From Deltaproteobacteria bacterium (GTDB lineage: Bacteria > Myxococcota_A > UBA9160 > UBA6930): 52,336 bases of DNA. The notes under the pieces were generated by a model. It was not told the origin of the DNA and did not search any database. It worked only from the letters and a program-made list of their open reading frames with translations. The DNA is taken from contig JAJDAP010000073.1 in assembly GCA_029261795.1 (NCBI GenBank), positions 1 to 52,336 of the forward strand, read 5' to 3'. Position 1 is the stretch's first letter, and each line of letters starts with the position of its first letter. Below are positions 7,605 through 15,489 of this stretch, piece after piece. Made by a program: the position numbers and the translations under genes.

Positions 7605-9134
7605 ATGGTTGCTTTCGCAAAACGACTGGCAGAAGAACGACCCGAGCAGATCGCACTCCGCGATTCCGACCGCACCTTCAGCTGGGCCGAACTCGACGAT
7701 GCGCTGAACCGCACGGCGAATGCGCTGCTCACGGCCGATCTCGGACCGGACCGGCGCATGGCGGTCTTCGCCGAGAACGCAGCAGAGACGGCGATCGCCC
7801 ACATGGGTGGCTTGATCGGGGGCGCGTCCTCGGTCCCCGTGAATTTCCATCTGACCGCCGACGAGGTCGCCTACATCCTGCAGGATTCCGATACGCGGAT
7901 CCTGTTCGTCGGACCGGAGACCGCCGAGCGGGGTGCCGCGGCCGCGCGCGAGGCCGGTGTGGCGACCGTGGTCGGTTGGCATTGCGACGGGGTCGCGGGC
8001 GTCGCGTCGTGGGAAGCGTGGCTCGAAGCGGCGTCCGCGGACGATCCGCCGGTCGATCACGCGCCGCGCCCGAACCTGCTCTACACCTCCGGCACCACCG
8101 GGCGCCCGAAGGGAACGGACCTACCGCCTACCATGTTCGCGGCCGGTGATACGGTGGCCGAACACCTGGAGAACGTGGCGAAGGGCCCGTTCGCGATGTT
8201 CGGCACCCACGGCGTGATCGGCCCGCTGTACCACACCGGACCACTCTCCGGCTCCCGGAACCTGGTGGGCGGGGTGTCGGTGGTGATCCTGTCACGCTTC
8301 GACGCCGAGGGTGTGCTGCGTGCGATCGCCGAGTTCGGCATCGAATCTTCGGTCATGGTGCCGACACACTTCGTGCGGCTTCTCGCGCTGCCCGACGAGA
8401 CGCGCGCAAGGTACGACCTCTCCAGCCTGAAGTTCATCTTCCACACCGGCGCTTCGTGCCCTGTCGATGTCAAGCAGGCCATGCTCGATTGGTGGGGTCC
8501 GGTGATCTGGGAGGCTTACGGTGCCAGCGAAGTCGGCACCACCTGCTCGATCGGCCCCGAGGATTGGCTCGCGCATCCGGGTTCCGTCGGCCGGGCCGCT
8601 CCTCCCTTCGAGACGCTCGTGGTCGACGATGAGGGCAACGGGCTCCCGGCGGATACCGAAGGAAGGCTCTACTTCCGCGACACCACCGGCCGGGGCGTCA
8701 TCTACCACAACGATCCCGAGAAGTCGGCCGCTGCACATCTGCGGCCCGGTGTGTTTACGTTAGGCGAGATCGGCTATGTCGACGCCGACGGTTTCGTCTA
8801 CATCACGGATCGCTTCAGCGACATGGTCGTCTCCGGCGGAGTCAATATCTACCCGGCCGAGTCGGAGCAGGAACTGATCAACCACCCCGGCATCGCGGAC
8901 GTGGCCTGTATCGGAATCCCGCATGCTGAAATGGGCGAAGAGTTGAAGGCCCTGGTCATCCCGGTCGATCCCGCTGCACCACCGAGCGAAGCCGAGATCA
9001 TCGCCTGGGTTCGCGAGCGGATCTCGAGCTACAAGTGCCCACGCTCCGTGGCTTTCGTCGACGATCTCGGACGGAACACCATGGGCAAGATCAACAAGCG
9101 CAGGCTCCGCGCCCCGTACTGGGAAGGTCGTTAG
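7605..9134 (+). CDS. AMP-forming acyl-CoA synthetase
   Basis: A 509-residue adenylate-forming ligase that activates a carboxylic acid with ATP and CoA. It shows the phosphate-binding loop LLYTSGTTGRPKG (residues about 163-175), the A5-type motif WEAYGASEVG, the hinge segment YITDRFSDMVVSGGVNIYP and the C-terminal catalytic lysine region NTMGKINKR. The start at 7605 is 2 nt after the E2 stop. The protein resembles medium/long-chain FadD-type or cyclohexanecarboxylate-type ligases rather than acetyl-CoA synthetase. Context suggests activation of a pathway acid, possibly released by the preceding hydrolase-type E2. Confidence 0.92.
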   Translation: MVAFAKRLAEERPEQIALRDSDRTFSWAELDDALNRTANALLTADLGPDRRMAVFAENAAETAIAHMGGLIGGASSVPVNFHLTADEVAYILQDSDTRILFVGPETAERGAAAAREAGVATVVGWHCDGVAGVASWEAWLEAASADDPPVDHAPRPNLLYTSGTTGRPKGTDLPPTMFAAGDTVAEHLENVAKGPFAMFGTHGVIGPLYHTGPLSGSRNLVGGVSVVILSRFDAEGVLRAIAEFGIESSVMVPTHFVRLLALPDETRARYDLSSLKFIFHTGASCPVDVKQAMLDWWGPVIWEAYGASEVGTTCSIGPEDWLAHPGSVGRAAPPFETLVVDDEGNGLPADTEGRLYFRDTTGRGVIYHNDPEKSAAAHLRPGVFTLGEIGYVDADGFVYITDRFSDMVVSGGVNIYPAESEQELINHPGIADVACIGIPHAEMGEELKALVIPVDPAAPPSEAEIIAWVRERISSYKCPRSVAFVDDLGRNTMGKINKRRLRAPYWEGR

Positions 9135-9901
9135 GTGAGCGGCGAGTCGCGCGTCGCGATCGTGACGGGCGCCGCCTCGGGCATCGGCCAGCTTCCGCCG
9201 AGCGATTCATCGCGGCGGGAGGCGCCGTCGTCGCCCTGGATCTCGATGGGGATCGTATGGATTGGGCCGAGGGAGAGGCGCGCATCGCCACCCTGGCCGG
9301 TGACGTCACCTCGGAGGCGGTCAATGCCGAAGCGGTCGCACTGGCCGAGGAGCGCTTCGGTCGCCTGGATGCCCTCGTCCTGAACGCCGGGTTGCCGGCG
9401 GCCGGCAGCATGGAGGAGCTGCCGCTCGAGCAATTCGATCGCGTCGTCGATGTGAACCTCAAGGGCCCACTACTCGGCATCCGGGCTGGCGCCCCCGCGC
9501 TGCGTCGTGCCGGCGGCGGCGCCATCGTGGTGACGGCCTCGATTTCGGGCCTCGGCGGCGACCCCGGCATGTTCGCCTACAACGCGGCCAAGGGTGGCGT
9601 CGTGAATCTGGTGCGCAGCGCGGCATTCGAATTGGCGAAGGATCGGATTCGCGTGAACGCGGTCTGCCCTGGGCCGATCCGCACCCACATGACCGAACCC
9701 GTGATCGCGGCTGCTCCCGATTGGGCGGAAGGCCTCCTCGCGCACATCCCACTGGGACGCTGGGGCGAGGCGGACGAAGTGGCCGCCGTGATCGAGTTCC
9801 TGGCATCGCCAGCGGCAAGTTTCGTCACGGGTACCGTTCTCCCGGTCGACGGTGGGGTCCGTGCCGGTTCCGGTCAGTTCCGTCCGCCCTCGATCGGCTG
9901 A
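9135..9901 (+). pseudogene. Short-chain dehydrogenase/reductase broken by a single-base deletion
   Basis: The N-terminus VAIVTGAASGIGQ reads from the GTG at 9135, directly after the ligase stop, and contains the TGxxxGxG cofactor motif. The rest of a normal SDR (ERFIAAGGAVVALDLDGDR ... NAG ... Tyr-Lys motif YNAAK ... VDGG) is in another frame. Adding one G after base 9191 would give IGQASAERF and a continuous SDR of about 255 residues with both halves otherwise intact. This is either a recent inactivating deletion or a sequencing/assembly error; there is no slippery heptamer that would suggest programmed frameshifting. If functional, it would oxidise a hydroxyl in the acyl-CoA pathway encoded around it. 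Confidence 0.85.
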
Positions 9902-9982
9902 TTTCGCATCGGCTAGATGCGGCGCGTCCGCGGCTCCAGGCGCTGGCAGTCTGGGTGCGTCCCCGCGAAGCTGTCGAGACCC

Positions 9983-10741
9983 ATGAGCGATCTCGCTTCC
10001 TATACACGCTTGCTGGCGGAAGCCGGCGTCGGACACGCCAGCCGAAAGGGCACGCTGGAGCCCGTCCTCCAGATTGCCGACGGCCTTCCGCGAGGCCGGG
10101 CCCTGGATGCACCGTCGGGCCCCGGCGCTGTCGCCGGAGCCCTGCTTGCAATGGGTTTCGACGTCACCGCTGCCGACCTCGAGGACGAGGTCTTCGGTCT
10201 CCACGGCAAGGTCGCCTTCCGCGCCCTCGATCTCGAAGATCCGCTCCCCTTCGAAGCCGACACTTTCCGGTTCATCCACTGCGGCGATGGCATCGAGCAC
10301 ATGGAAAACCCGTTCGCGCTGTTTCGCGAGTTTGCCCGGGTGCTCGAGCCTGGTGGAACCCTGGTGGTGACGACGCCCAACTACTTGACGGTTCGGCGCC
10401 GCCTGAAATTCCTCTGGCGGGGCTCGATGGAGAGCCCGATTCCGAGGCGCCCGGGCTATGCCTACGGGCCCAAGTGCGACCGCGGCCACATCAATCCGGT
10501 GACCCTGCCGCGCATGGCCTACATGGCCGAGAACGCGAATCTGGCGCTGACCGGGGTCCGAACCATCGGCAGCCGCACGCGCCAGACCCTGTTCTCGCTG
10601 CCGATGGCGGCGTGCATCTGGTTGGCCGGGCGTTTTCGCTCGCCCGAGCAGAAGCCCGACCTGTTCTTCCCCCACAGCGCGAGTTTCCGGTTGCTGGTCG
10701 GAGGCCGAAAGTTGATCGCCGTGTTCACGAAGGCGGGGTAG
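9983..10741 (+). CDS. Class I SAM-dependent methyltransferase
   Basis: A 252-residue protein with a Methyltransf_11-like fold. RALDAPSGPGAVAGALLAMG is motif I in slightly unusual form (DAPSGPG instead of DxGxGxG), followed by AADLED (motif II), FIHCGDGIEHMENP (motif IV region) and EPGGTLVVTTPN (post-motif). The GDGIEH element is typical of ubiquinone or hopanoid/polyketide-like small-molecule methyltransferases. It lies 81 nt after the SDR and may be a separate transcription unit or the end of the same operon. The substrate is unknown. Confidence 0.83.
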   Translation: MSDLASYTRLLAEAGVGHASRKGTLEPVLQIADGLPRGRALDAPSGPGAVAGALLAMGFDVTAADLEDEVFGLHGKVAFRALDLEDPLPFEADTFRFIHCGDGIEHMENPFALFREFARVLEPGGTLVVTTPNYLTVRRRLKFLWRGSMESPIPRRPGYAYGPKCDRGHINPVTLPRMAYMAENANLALTGVRTIGSRTRQTLFSLPMAACIWLAGRFRSPEQKPDLFFPHSASFRLLVGGRKLIAVFTKAG

Positions 10742-10790
10742 CGCCGCCTGTCCGCCGCAGGGCCGGTCTTTTTCAGGCTCCAATCTTCGC

Positions 10791-10804
10791 TTTATCGTGT
10801 TAAA
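10791..10804. promoter_or_regulatory. KstR-type TetR operator, box 3 (one mismatch), TetR promoter
   Basis: TTTATCGTGTTAAA matches TNNAACNNGTTNNA except for T at the second A of the left half. It ends 43 nt before the TetR start at 10848, consistent with autoregulation. The flanking GTTAAAATGCG is shared with box 1. Confidence 0.55.
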
Positions 10805-10847
10805 ATGCGCCGCCTGGTCCATCCGAGGGCCCTGCTGGAGTGTCCCC

Positions 10848-11519
10848 ATGAGCCTGCTAGCCGAGCAGATGTCCGAACGCCGAGAGCGAATTCTTCAATC
10901 CGCTCGCGAAATCATCGGCGAGCACGGTTTCGAGGGCTTGACCATGCGTGAGCTGGCCCAGTCCGCCGGTGTCACCGTGCCCACGATCTACAACCTGATC
11001 GGGAGCAAGGACAAGGTTCTCGTGGCTGCGGTGGCCGAGCAGACCGAGCGCTTCCTGCGCGGGATCGAGCGTGCCGCCGGCGACGTGATGGCGATCGTCG
11101 ACGCCAACGTGCGCGAGCTGCTTCGAATGCCCCGTTACTACCGTTCGCTGTTGCGCCTGATGCTCACCTCTGCTGCGGCGGCTCCGGCACTCCAGAACGT
11201 GGCAGATGCGCTGCGTGGTCAGCTCCGATCCGCGCTCGGCGAACTCGCCGAAGAGGGCGGCATCGAGGACTGGGTCGATCTCGACGCGCTCCAGGAGCAG
11301 ATCCAGGCGACGCTGTGGGTGACGAGTTTGAACTGGGCGAATCGGCAGATCCAGAGCGAGGAGCTTGCGGGCCGCACGGCGTACGGGACCGCGCTGCTGA
11401 TGCTGGCGGTGACCCGCGGAGAAAGTCGCGACGAGTTCGCGCGTCTGGTGCGAGCGAGTCAGCGGCCTGCTGCACCGCACGCGGGCAGGAACGTGACTTC
11501 GCTGGAGAGGCATCGATGA
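10848..11519 (+). CDS. TetR/AcrR-family transcriptional regulator
   Basis: A 223-residue TetR-type repressor. The N-terminal helix-turn-helix spans about residues 12-58 (ILQSAREIIGEHGFEGLTMR, then ELAQSAGVTVPTIYNLIGSK). The C-terminal domain is helical and would bind an effector, often an acyl-CoA in catabolic members. The ATG at 10848 has GGAG 7 nt upstream. A KstR-type palindrome lies just upstream, and three exact copies lie in the promoters of nearby catabolic operons, so this is the likely local repressor. Its stop codon overlaps the start of the next gene (ATGA). Confidence 0.9.
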   Translation: MSLLAEQMSERRERILQSAREIIGEHGFEGLTMRELAQSAGVTVPTIYNLIGSKDKVLVAAVAEQTERFLRGIERAAGDVMAIVDANVRELLRMPRYYRSLLRLMLTSAAAAPALQNVADALRGQLRSALGELAEEGGIEDWVDLDALQEQIQATLWVTSLNWANRQIQSEELAGRTAYGTALLMLAVTRGESRDEFARLVRASQRPAAPHAGRNVTSLERHR

Positions 11520-12565
11520 AACTGCGCCATCCCATCTCGGGGGCGATCTATACCAAGCGTACCGACGGCAACGTCGACGTCGAGGAAGACGACAAGGTCG
11601 GCGTCTTCATGACGGACGGACGGTACCTGAGCGGTGATGTCCACTTTGCGGATCCGCACATGCTGAACTGGTTGGAAGGCGAGGGCGCGTTGCCCAATCG
11701 CCGTACGGGCAACATGAGCGCGGCCGCCGCTTCCGGGGCCGAACGGCCCGTGGGCGTTGCGCCGGCGAAACTCGGCAAGAGCACTCGAACCGAAGGAAGG
11801 AGAGGTCACATGGATCTCGGACTCGACGGAAAGAAGGTCCTCGTTACGGCGTCGACGCGGGGCATCGGCCTCGCGATCGCACAGACCTACGCGGACGAGG
11901 GGTGCGACGTCGCAATCTGCGCACGCGGCGAAGGCGGCATCGAATCCGCAACCAAGGATCTCGAAGGACGCGGTGCGAAGGTGTTCGCGCGCGCCGTCGA
12001 TGTGGCGGATGGCGAGGCCTTCAAGCAGTTCGTGACCGACGCAGCGGCGGGTCTCGGCGGCCTCGACATCTACGTGAGCAACGCTTCCGGAGGCTCCGGC
12101 CCCGGCGAGAAAGCGTGGCAGGCCAGCTTCGATGTCGATGTGATGGGCGCCGTCCGTGGTGTCGAAGCGGCGTTGCCAAGCCTGGCCGAGTCCGACGCGG
12201 GCAGCGTGATCTTCATCAGCTCGACGGCCGCGCTCGAGTACCTGGGTGTTCCCCAGGCCTACAATGCGATGAAGGCGGCTTTGATTGCCCATGCCGGCGA
12301 CCTGAGCCAGGCGCTCGCGCCCCAGGGTGTGCGCGTCAACGTCATCTCACCGGGGCCGATCTTCTTCGAGGGCGGCAACTGGGAAATGATCAAGCAGGCG
12401 ATGCCGCAGATCTACGAGGGTGCCCTCGCCCAATGCGCCATCGGTCGCATGGGAACCCCGGAGGAAGTGGCACGCGCCACCGTGTTCCTTTCGAGCCCGG
12501 CGGCCAGTCTCATCACCGGTACCAACCTCGTTTGCGACGGTGGCTTCACCAAGCGAATGCCCTAG
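11516..12565 (+). CDS. Small conserved domain in frame with an SDR oxidoreductase (fusion, or two starts)
   Basis: From the ATG at 11516 (overlapping the TetR stop as ATGA, with GGAG 9 nt upstream) the frame is open for 349 residues. The first 55 residues (MKLRHPISGAIYTKR ... FADPHMLNWLEG) resemble a small stand-alone conserved protein of unknown function seen near catabolic genes. A 40-residue linker follows. A complete SDR begins at the ATG at 11810, which has its own strong GGAGAGG ribosome binding site, and would give a 251-residue enzyme with TASTRGIG (cofactor) and YNAMK (catalytic). Either a fused protein, or the small domain plus a separately initiated SDR, or both, could be made. The Rieske oxygenase gene follows by 10 nt. 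Confidence 0.82.
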   Translation: MKLRHPISGAIYTKRTDGNVDVEEDDKVGVFMTDGRYLSGDVHFADPHMLNWLEGEGALPNRRTGNMSAAAASGAERPVGVAPAKLGKSTRTEGRRGHMDLGLDGKKVLVTASTRGIGLAIAQTYADEGCDVAICARGEGGIESATKDLEGRGAKVFARAVDVADGEAFKQFVTDAAAGLGGLDIYVSNASGGSGPGEKAWQASFDVDVMGAVRGVEAALPSLAESDAGSVIFISSTAALEYLGVPQAYNAMKAALIAHAGDLSQALAPQGVRVNVISPGPIFFEGGNWEMIKQAMPQIYEGALAQCAIGRMGTPEEVARATVFLSSPAASLITGTNLVCDGGFTKRMP

Positions 12566-12575
12566 GAGGATCGTC

Positions 12576-13943
12576 ATGGCGATCGAACCCCTGATCGAAA
12601 TCCCCGCTGGCGAGGGCCCTCGCTCCTCGGGCCTTTCCTACCAGGACCTCCTGGATCTCGAGACCCGACCCGTTCCGGAAACGTTGCGGGAGCAGTCGGC
12701 CCGCGAGATACCGGTCGTGAAGGTGCCCATCGACCGCTACACGTCGCGCGAGTTCCATGACCTCGAGGTGGAGAAGGTCTGGAAGAAGGTCTGGCAGTTC
12801 GCCTGTCGCGAAGAGGACATTCCCGAGGCCGGCGACCACACCGTCTACGACATCGCGGACATGTCGATCTTGTGCGTTCGCGGGCCGGACATGCAGATTC
12901 GCGCCTTCCACAACGTCTGTCTGCATCGTGGCCGCGCGTTGAAGGATTTCGACGGGCGCAGCGACGAGCTGCGTTGCCCCTTCCACGGTTGGTCCTGGAA
13001 CCTCGATGGCTCGCTGAAGGAAATTCCCTGCCGCTGGGACTTCCCGCATGTAGAGAAGGACGAGTACGAGTTGCCGCAGGTAAAGGTCGGAACCTGGGGC
13101 GGCTTCGTGTTCATCAACATGGATCCGCATTGTGAGCCGCTCTCGAATTTCCTTGGCGATCTGCCCAACCACTTCGAGCGCTGGCCTCTCGAGAAGCGCT
13201 ACAAGGAAGCCCATGTCGCCAAGCTGATGCGCTGCAACTGGAAGGCGAACCAGGAAGCCTTCATGGAGGCCTACCATGTGGTGGGCACGCACCCGCAGAT
13301 GCTCGCCGGCATCGGTGATGCAAACACCCAGTACGATGCCTGGGACACCTTCTCTCGCGCGATGACGCCTAACATGACACCGAGCCCTCATCTGACCTGG
13401 GAACCCACGCAGCAGGACCAGATCAACTCGATGATGTCGGCGAGCCTCGACAGCCCGCCCATGTTCAACGTGCCCGAGGACATGACCGCGCGGCAGATGC
13501 TGGGCCAGATGACCCGCATGCAGCTCCAGAACACGGTGCCATCGGTGCAGAGCCTGACGGATTCGGAGCTATCGGATTCGTTCTACTACTCCTTGTTCCC
13601 GAACTTCCATCCCTGGGCCGCCTACAACCGGATCGTCTATCGATTCCGCCCCTACGGCAACGAGCCGGACAAGGCCATCATGGAGGTGATCTACCTGTCG
13701 CCCTATCAGGGGACCCGGCCGTCACCGGCCAAGGTGCACTGGCTCGATTTCGATGAGCCGTGGAGCAACGCGAGCAAGGAGTTCGGCAGCTTGTCGAAGG
13801 TGTTCGCCCAGGATTCGTACAATCTGCCCAAGGTCCAGAAGGGCCTGGCGGCGGCGAATCATAGCCACGTGACTTTCGCGAACTATCAGGAGACGAAGAT
13901 CCGTCACTTCCACTCGCTGCTCGAGAAGCACATCAACGCCTAG
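12576..13943 (+). CDS. Rieske non-heme iron oxygenase, alpha subunit
   Basis: A 455-residue ring-hydroxylating oxygenase large subunit. The [2Fe-2S] Rieske motif is C115-x-H117-x16-C134-x2-H137, and the mononuclear iron site includes MEAYHVVGTH (His234 and His239). The C-terminal catalytic domain is full length. The start has a near-ideal AGGAGGA ribosome binding site. There is no beta subunit or reductase gene beside it. A three-cysteine ferredoxin follows by 15 nt and could be the electron donor. Rieske enzymes of this arrangement attack steroids, terpenoids or aromatic acids; the cluster's KstR-type operators fit such a substrate, but this is inference. Confidence 0.93.
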   Translation: MAIEPLIEIPAGEGPRSSGLSYQDLLDLETRPVPETLREQSAREIPVVKVPIDRYTSREFHDLEVEKVWKKVWQFACREEDIPEAGDHTVYDIADMSILCVRGPDMQIRAFHNVCLHRGRALKDFDGRSDELRCPFHGWSWNLDGSLKEIPCRWDFPHVEKDEYELPQVKVGTWGGFVFINMDPHCEPLSNFLGDLPNHFERWPLEKRYKEAHVAKLMRCNWKANQEAFMEAYHVVGTHPQMLAGIGDANTQYDAWDTFSRAMTPNMTPSPHLTWEPTQQDQINSMMSASLDSPPMFNVPEDMTARQMLGQMTRMQLQNTVPSVQSLTDSELSDSFYYSLFPNFHPWAAYNRIVYRFRPYGNEPDKAIMEVIYLSPYQGTRPSPAKVHWLDFDEPWSNASKEFGSLSKVFAQDSYNLPKVQKGLAAANHSHVTFANYQETKIRHFHSLLEKHINA

Positions 13944-13958
13944 CGAGGCTGGTTTCCC

Positions 13959-14159
13959 GTGCCCCTGGAAGTGCATGTCGATCATTCCGCTTGTCGCGGC
14001 TCGCGCTCCTGTGTACGCCGCGCCCCGGCGACGTTCTCGCTGAATGCTGCGCGGCGTGCGATCGTTGCCGATGAGCCCGGAGATTCGGAAGAGGCGATTC
14101 GTGAGGCCGCGCAGGCATGCCCGTTCTTCGCGATCGAACTGAAGGAGACACCCGAATGA
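13959..14159 (+). CDS. Small three-cysteine ferredoxin (P450/Rieske donor type)
   Basis: A 66-residue ferredoxin starting at GTG 13959. Cysteines sit at positions 12, 18 and 54 (C-x5-C ... CP), the pattern of [3Fe-4S] ferredoxins of the actinobacterial P450-partner kind, in which the fourth cysteine is missing. The segment EAAQACPFFAIEL is characteristic. It lies between the Rieske oxygenase and the ThuA gene (stop overlaps the next ATG), so it probably supplies electrons to the oxygenase. The matching reductase is not in the window. Confidence 0.88.
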   Translation: MPLEVHVDHSACRGSRSCVRRAPATFSLNAARRAIVADEPGDSEEAIREAAQACPFFAIELKETPE

Positions 14160-14914
14160 GCGATCCCAAGGCCCGCGTCGACGCGTATCTCGTCGCCGGC
14201 GGCCTCTACCACGACATCGACTACGCACGCGTAGAGCTGCTGAAGTTGCTGGCCGAGCATCCCCACGTCCGCGTGAAGGTCGGCTCGGACTACCGCGATA
14301 CCGAGGGCATCGCGGCCTCCGACTTCCTGGTGACCTACACCTGCGATGTCCGGCCCACCGACGAGCAGCAGGAGGCGCTCGCAGCCTATGTTCGAGGTGG
14401 CGGTCGCTGGATGGCCCTGCACGGAACGAATTCGGCACTCGACTTCGTCGAGAACGGCGTGGACGCACCGCGTTCCGCCTTCCCGAAGATGGCTCACACC
14501 CTCGGTAGCCAGTTCGTGGCGCACCCGCCGATCCAGCAGTACCGCATCGAGAAGCGCGCGCCGGATCACCCGCTGGTCCACGGCGTCGACGAGTTCGAAA
14601 CCGACGACGAGCTGTATCTATGCGAGTACCACGATTTCGAGAAGCTCGAGGTGCTGCTCGATTGCCAGTACTCGGGCAAGGCCGAAGGCTTCATCGAAGC
14701 GGATTGGGAAGACGCCGACCGCCACCTCGTGATGTACCTGCGGCCACTCGGAGAGGGCGCCGTGCTCTACAACACCCTTGGCCATTGCCGCGGCCATTGG
14801 GACATGCGCCCGGCCATGGACTACTTCCCGGCCGTCGAGCGCTGCTCCTGGGAGAAACCCGAGTACCACGAGCTGCTCCGCCGCAGCATCCGCTGGTGCC
14901 TCCGCGAACTCTGA
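14156..14914 (+). CDS. ThuA-like domain protein
   Basis: A 252-residue protein of the ThuA family (glutamine-amidotransferase-like fold, named after trehalose utilisation but mostly uncharacterised). Recognisable elements are YLVAGGLYHDIDY near the start, the YVRGGGRWMALHG strand-turn and the C-terminal GHCRGHWDMRPAM segment. The ATG overlaps the ferredoxin stop (ATGA), so it is translated as part of the TetR-SDR-Rieske operon and is probably its last gene. No clear catalytic Cys-His pair of a true amidotransferase can be seen. Its function in the pathway is unknown. Confidence 0.8.
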   Translation: MSDPKARVDAYLVAGGLYHDIDYARVELLKLLAEHPHVRVKVGSDYRDTEGIAASDFLVTYTCDVRPTDEQQEALAAYVRGGGRWMALHGTNSALDFVENGVDAPRSAFPKMAHTLGSQFVAHPPIQQYRIEKRAPDHPLVHGVDEFETDDELYLCEYHDFEKLEVLLDCQYSGKAEGFIEADWEDADRHLVMYLRPLGEGAVLYNTLGHCRGHWDMRPAMDYFPAVERCSWEKPEYHELLRRSIRWCLREL

Positions 14915-14922
14915 CGCCGCAA

Positions 14923-15432
14923 TCAGTCGACGCGCCTTCTTCGAACCCGGACTTCGACGTGCCATTCGTGGATGCCGGCCTCGTTCAGGCGCCCGCGGGT
15001 CTGGAGGAGTTCGAAGGAGGTCGCCCCGTTCATGGCCTTCTGGGCCGTCTCGACCGCGTTCGAGATCGCGGCTTCGAGGCACTCGGTCGAGACGCCGGTG
15101 ACCTCGACGCCACCGGTTCCTGAGTGGAAGACCTCGTCGTGGGTCTGGGCGCGTTGCAGGCCCCGCCTACGCGCTTCCAGCATCCCGTCCTCCCAGAGCC
15201 GCTCGGCTTCGCCATCCGAGAGCTGAAGCTCGCTGCGCAGCCGTAGCAGGAACTGTTCCTCCGCCGGCTCCAATGTAAGGTCATCGAGGACCTGTTCGAT
15301 CGCGTGGCCGTAGACTTCTCGCGCGAGTTCGTCATGGACTTCGGTCACGTCGCTCGAGCGGAGTTGGAGTGCGTGGCGCAGGTGTTGTAGATCGTCGGTC
15401 GTATGCCACCGGGTTCTCGCCTCTGGCCGCAT
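14923..15432 (-). CDS. Helical domain fused to a dodecin-like domain
   Basis: A 169-residue protein. Residues about 20-95 are helical and acidic, with LEPAEEQFLLRLRSELQLSD recalling TerB-like modules. Residues 109-169 align without gaps to dodecins, small flavin-storing proteins (VEVTGVSTECLEAAISNAV, then FELLQTRGRL). Dodecins normally stand alone at about 65-75 residues; here the fold is a C-terminal domain. The Trp that stacks on flavin (WFEV) is Ser139 here and the Tyr-Gln of the last strand is Trp-His, so flavin binding is doubtful. It is convergent with the ThuA gene (8 nt gap) and divergent from the amidohydrolase at 15490. The dodecin assignment is from pattern; the TerB link is tentative. 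Confidence 0.7.
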   Translation of the reverse strand: MRPEARTRWHTTDDLQHLRHALQLRSSDVTEVHDELAREVYGHAIEQVLDDLTLEPAEEQFLLRLRSELQLSDGEAERLWEDGMLEARRRGLQRAQTHDEVFHSGTGGVEVTGVSTECLEAAISNAVETAQKAMNGATSFELLQTRGRLNEAGIHEWHVEVRVRRRRVD

Positions 15433-15489
15433 CGAGTGTACGGCTGATCGGCGGCGCGCGATAACATGCGGTGCACTGGAGGCCACGAT

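Noticed and set aside
9135..9901. Programmed frameshifting in the SDR gene
   Set aside because: There is no slippery heptamer, stem-loop or stop-codon arrangement at 9185-9195, and SDR genes are not known to use it. A one-base deletion or error is simpler.
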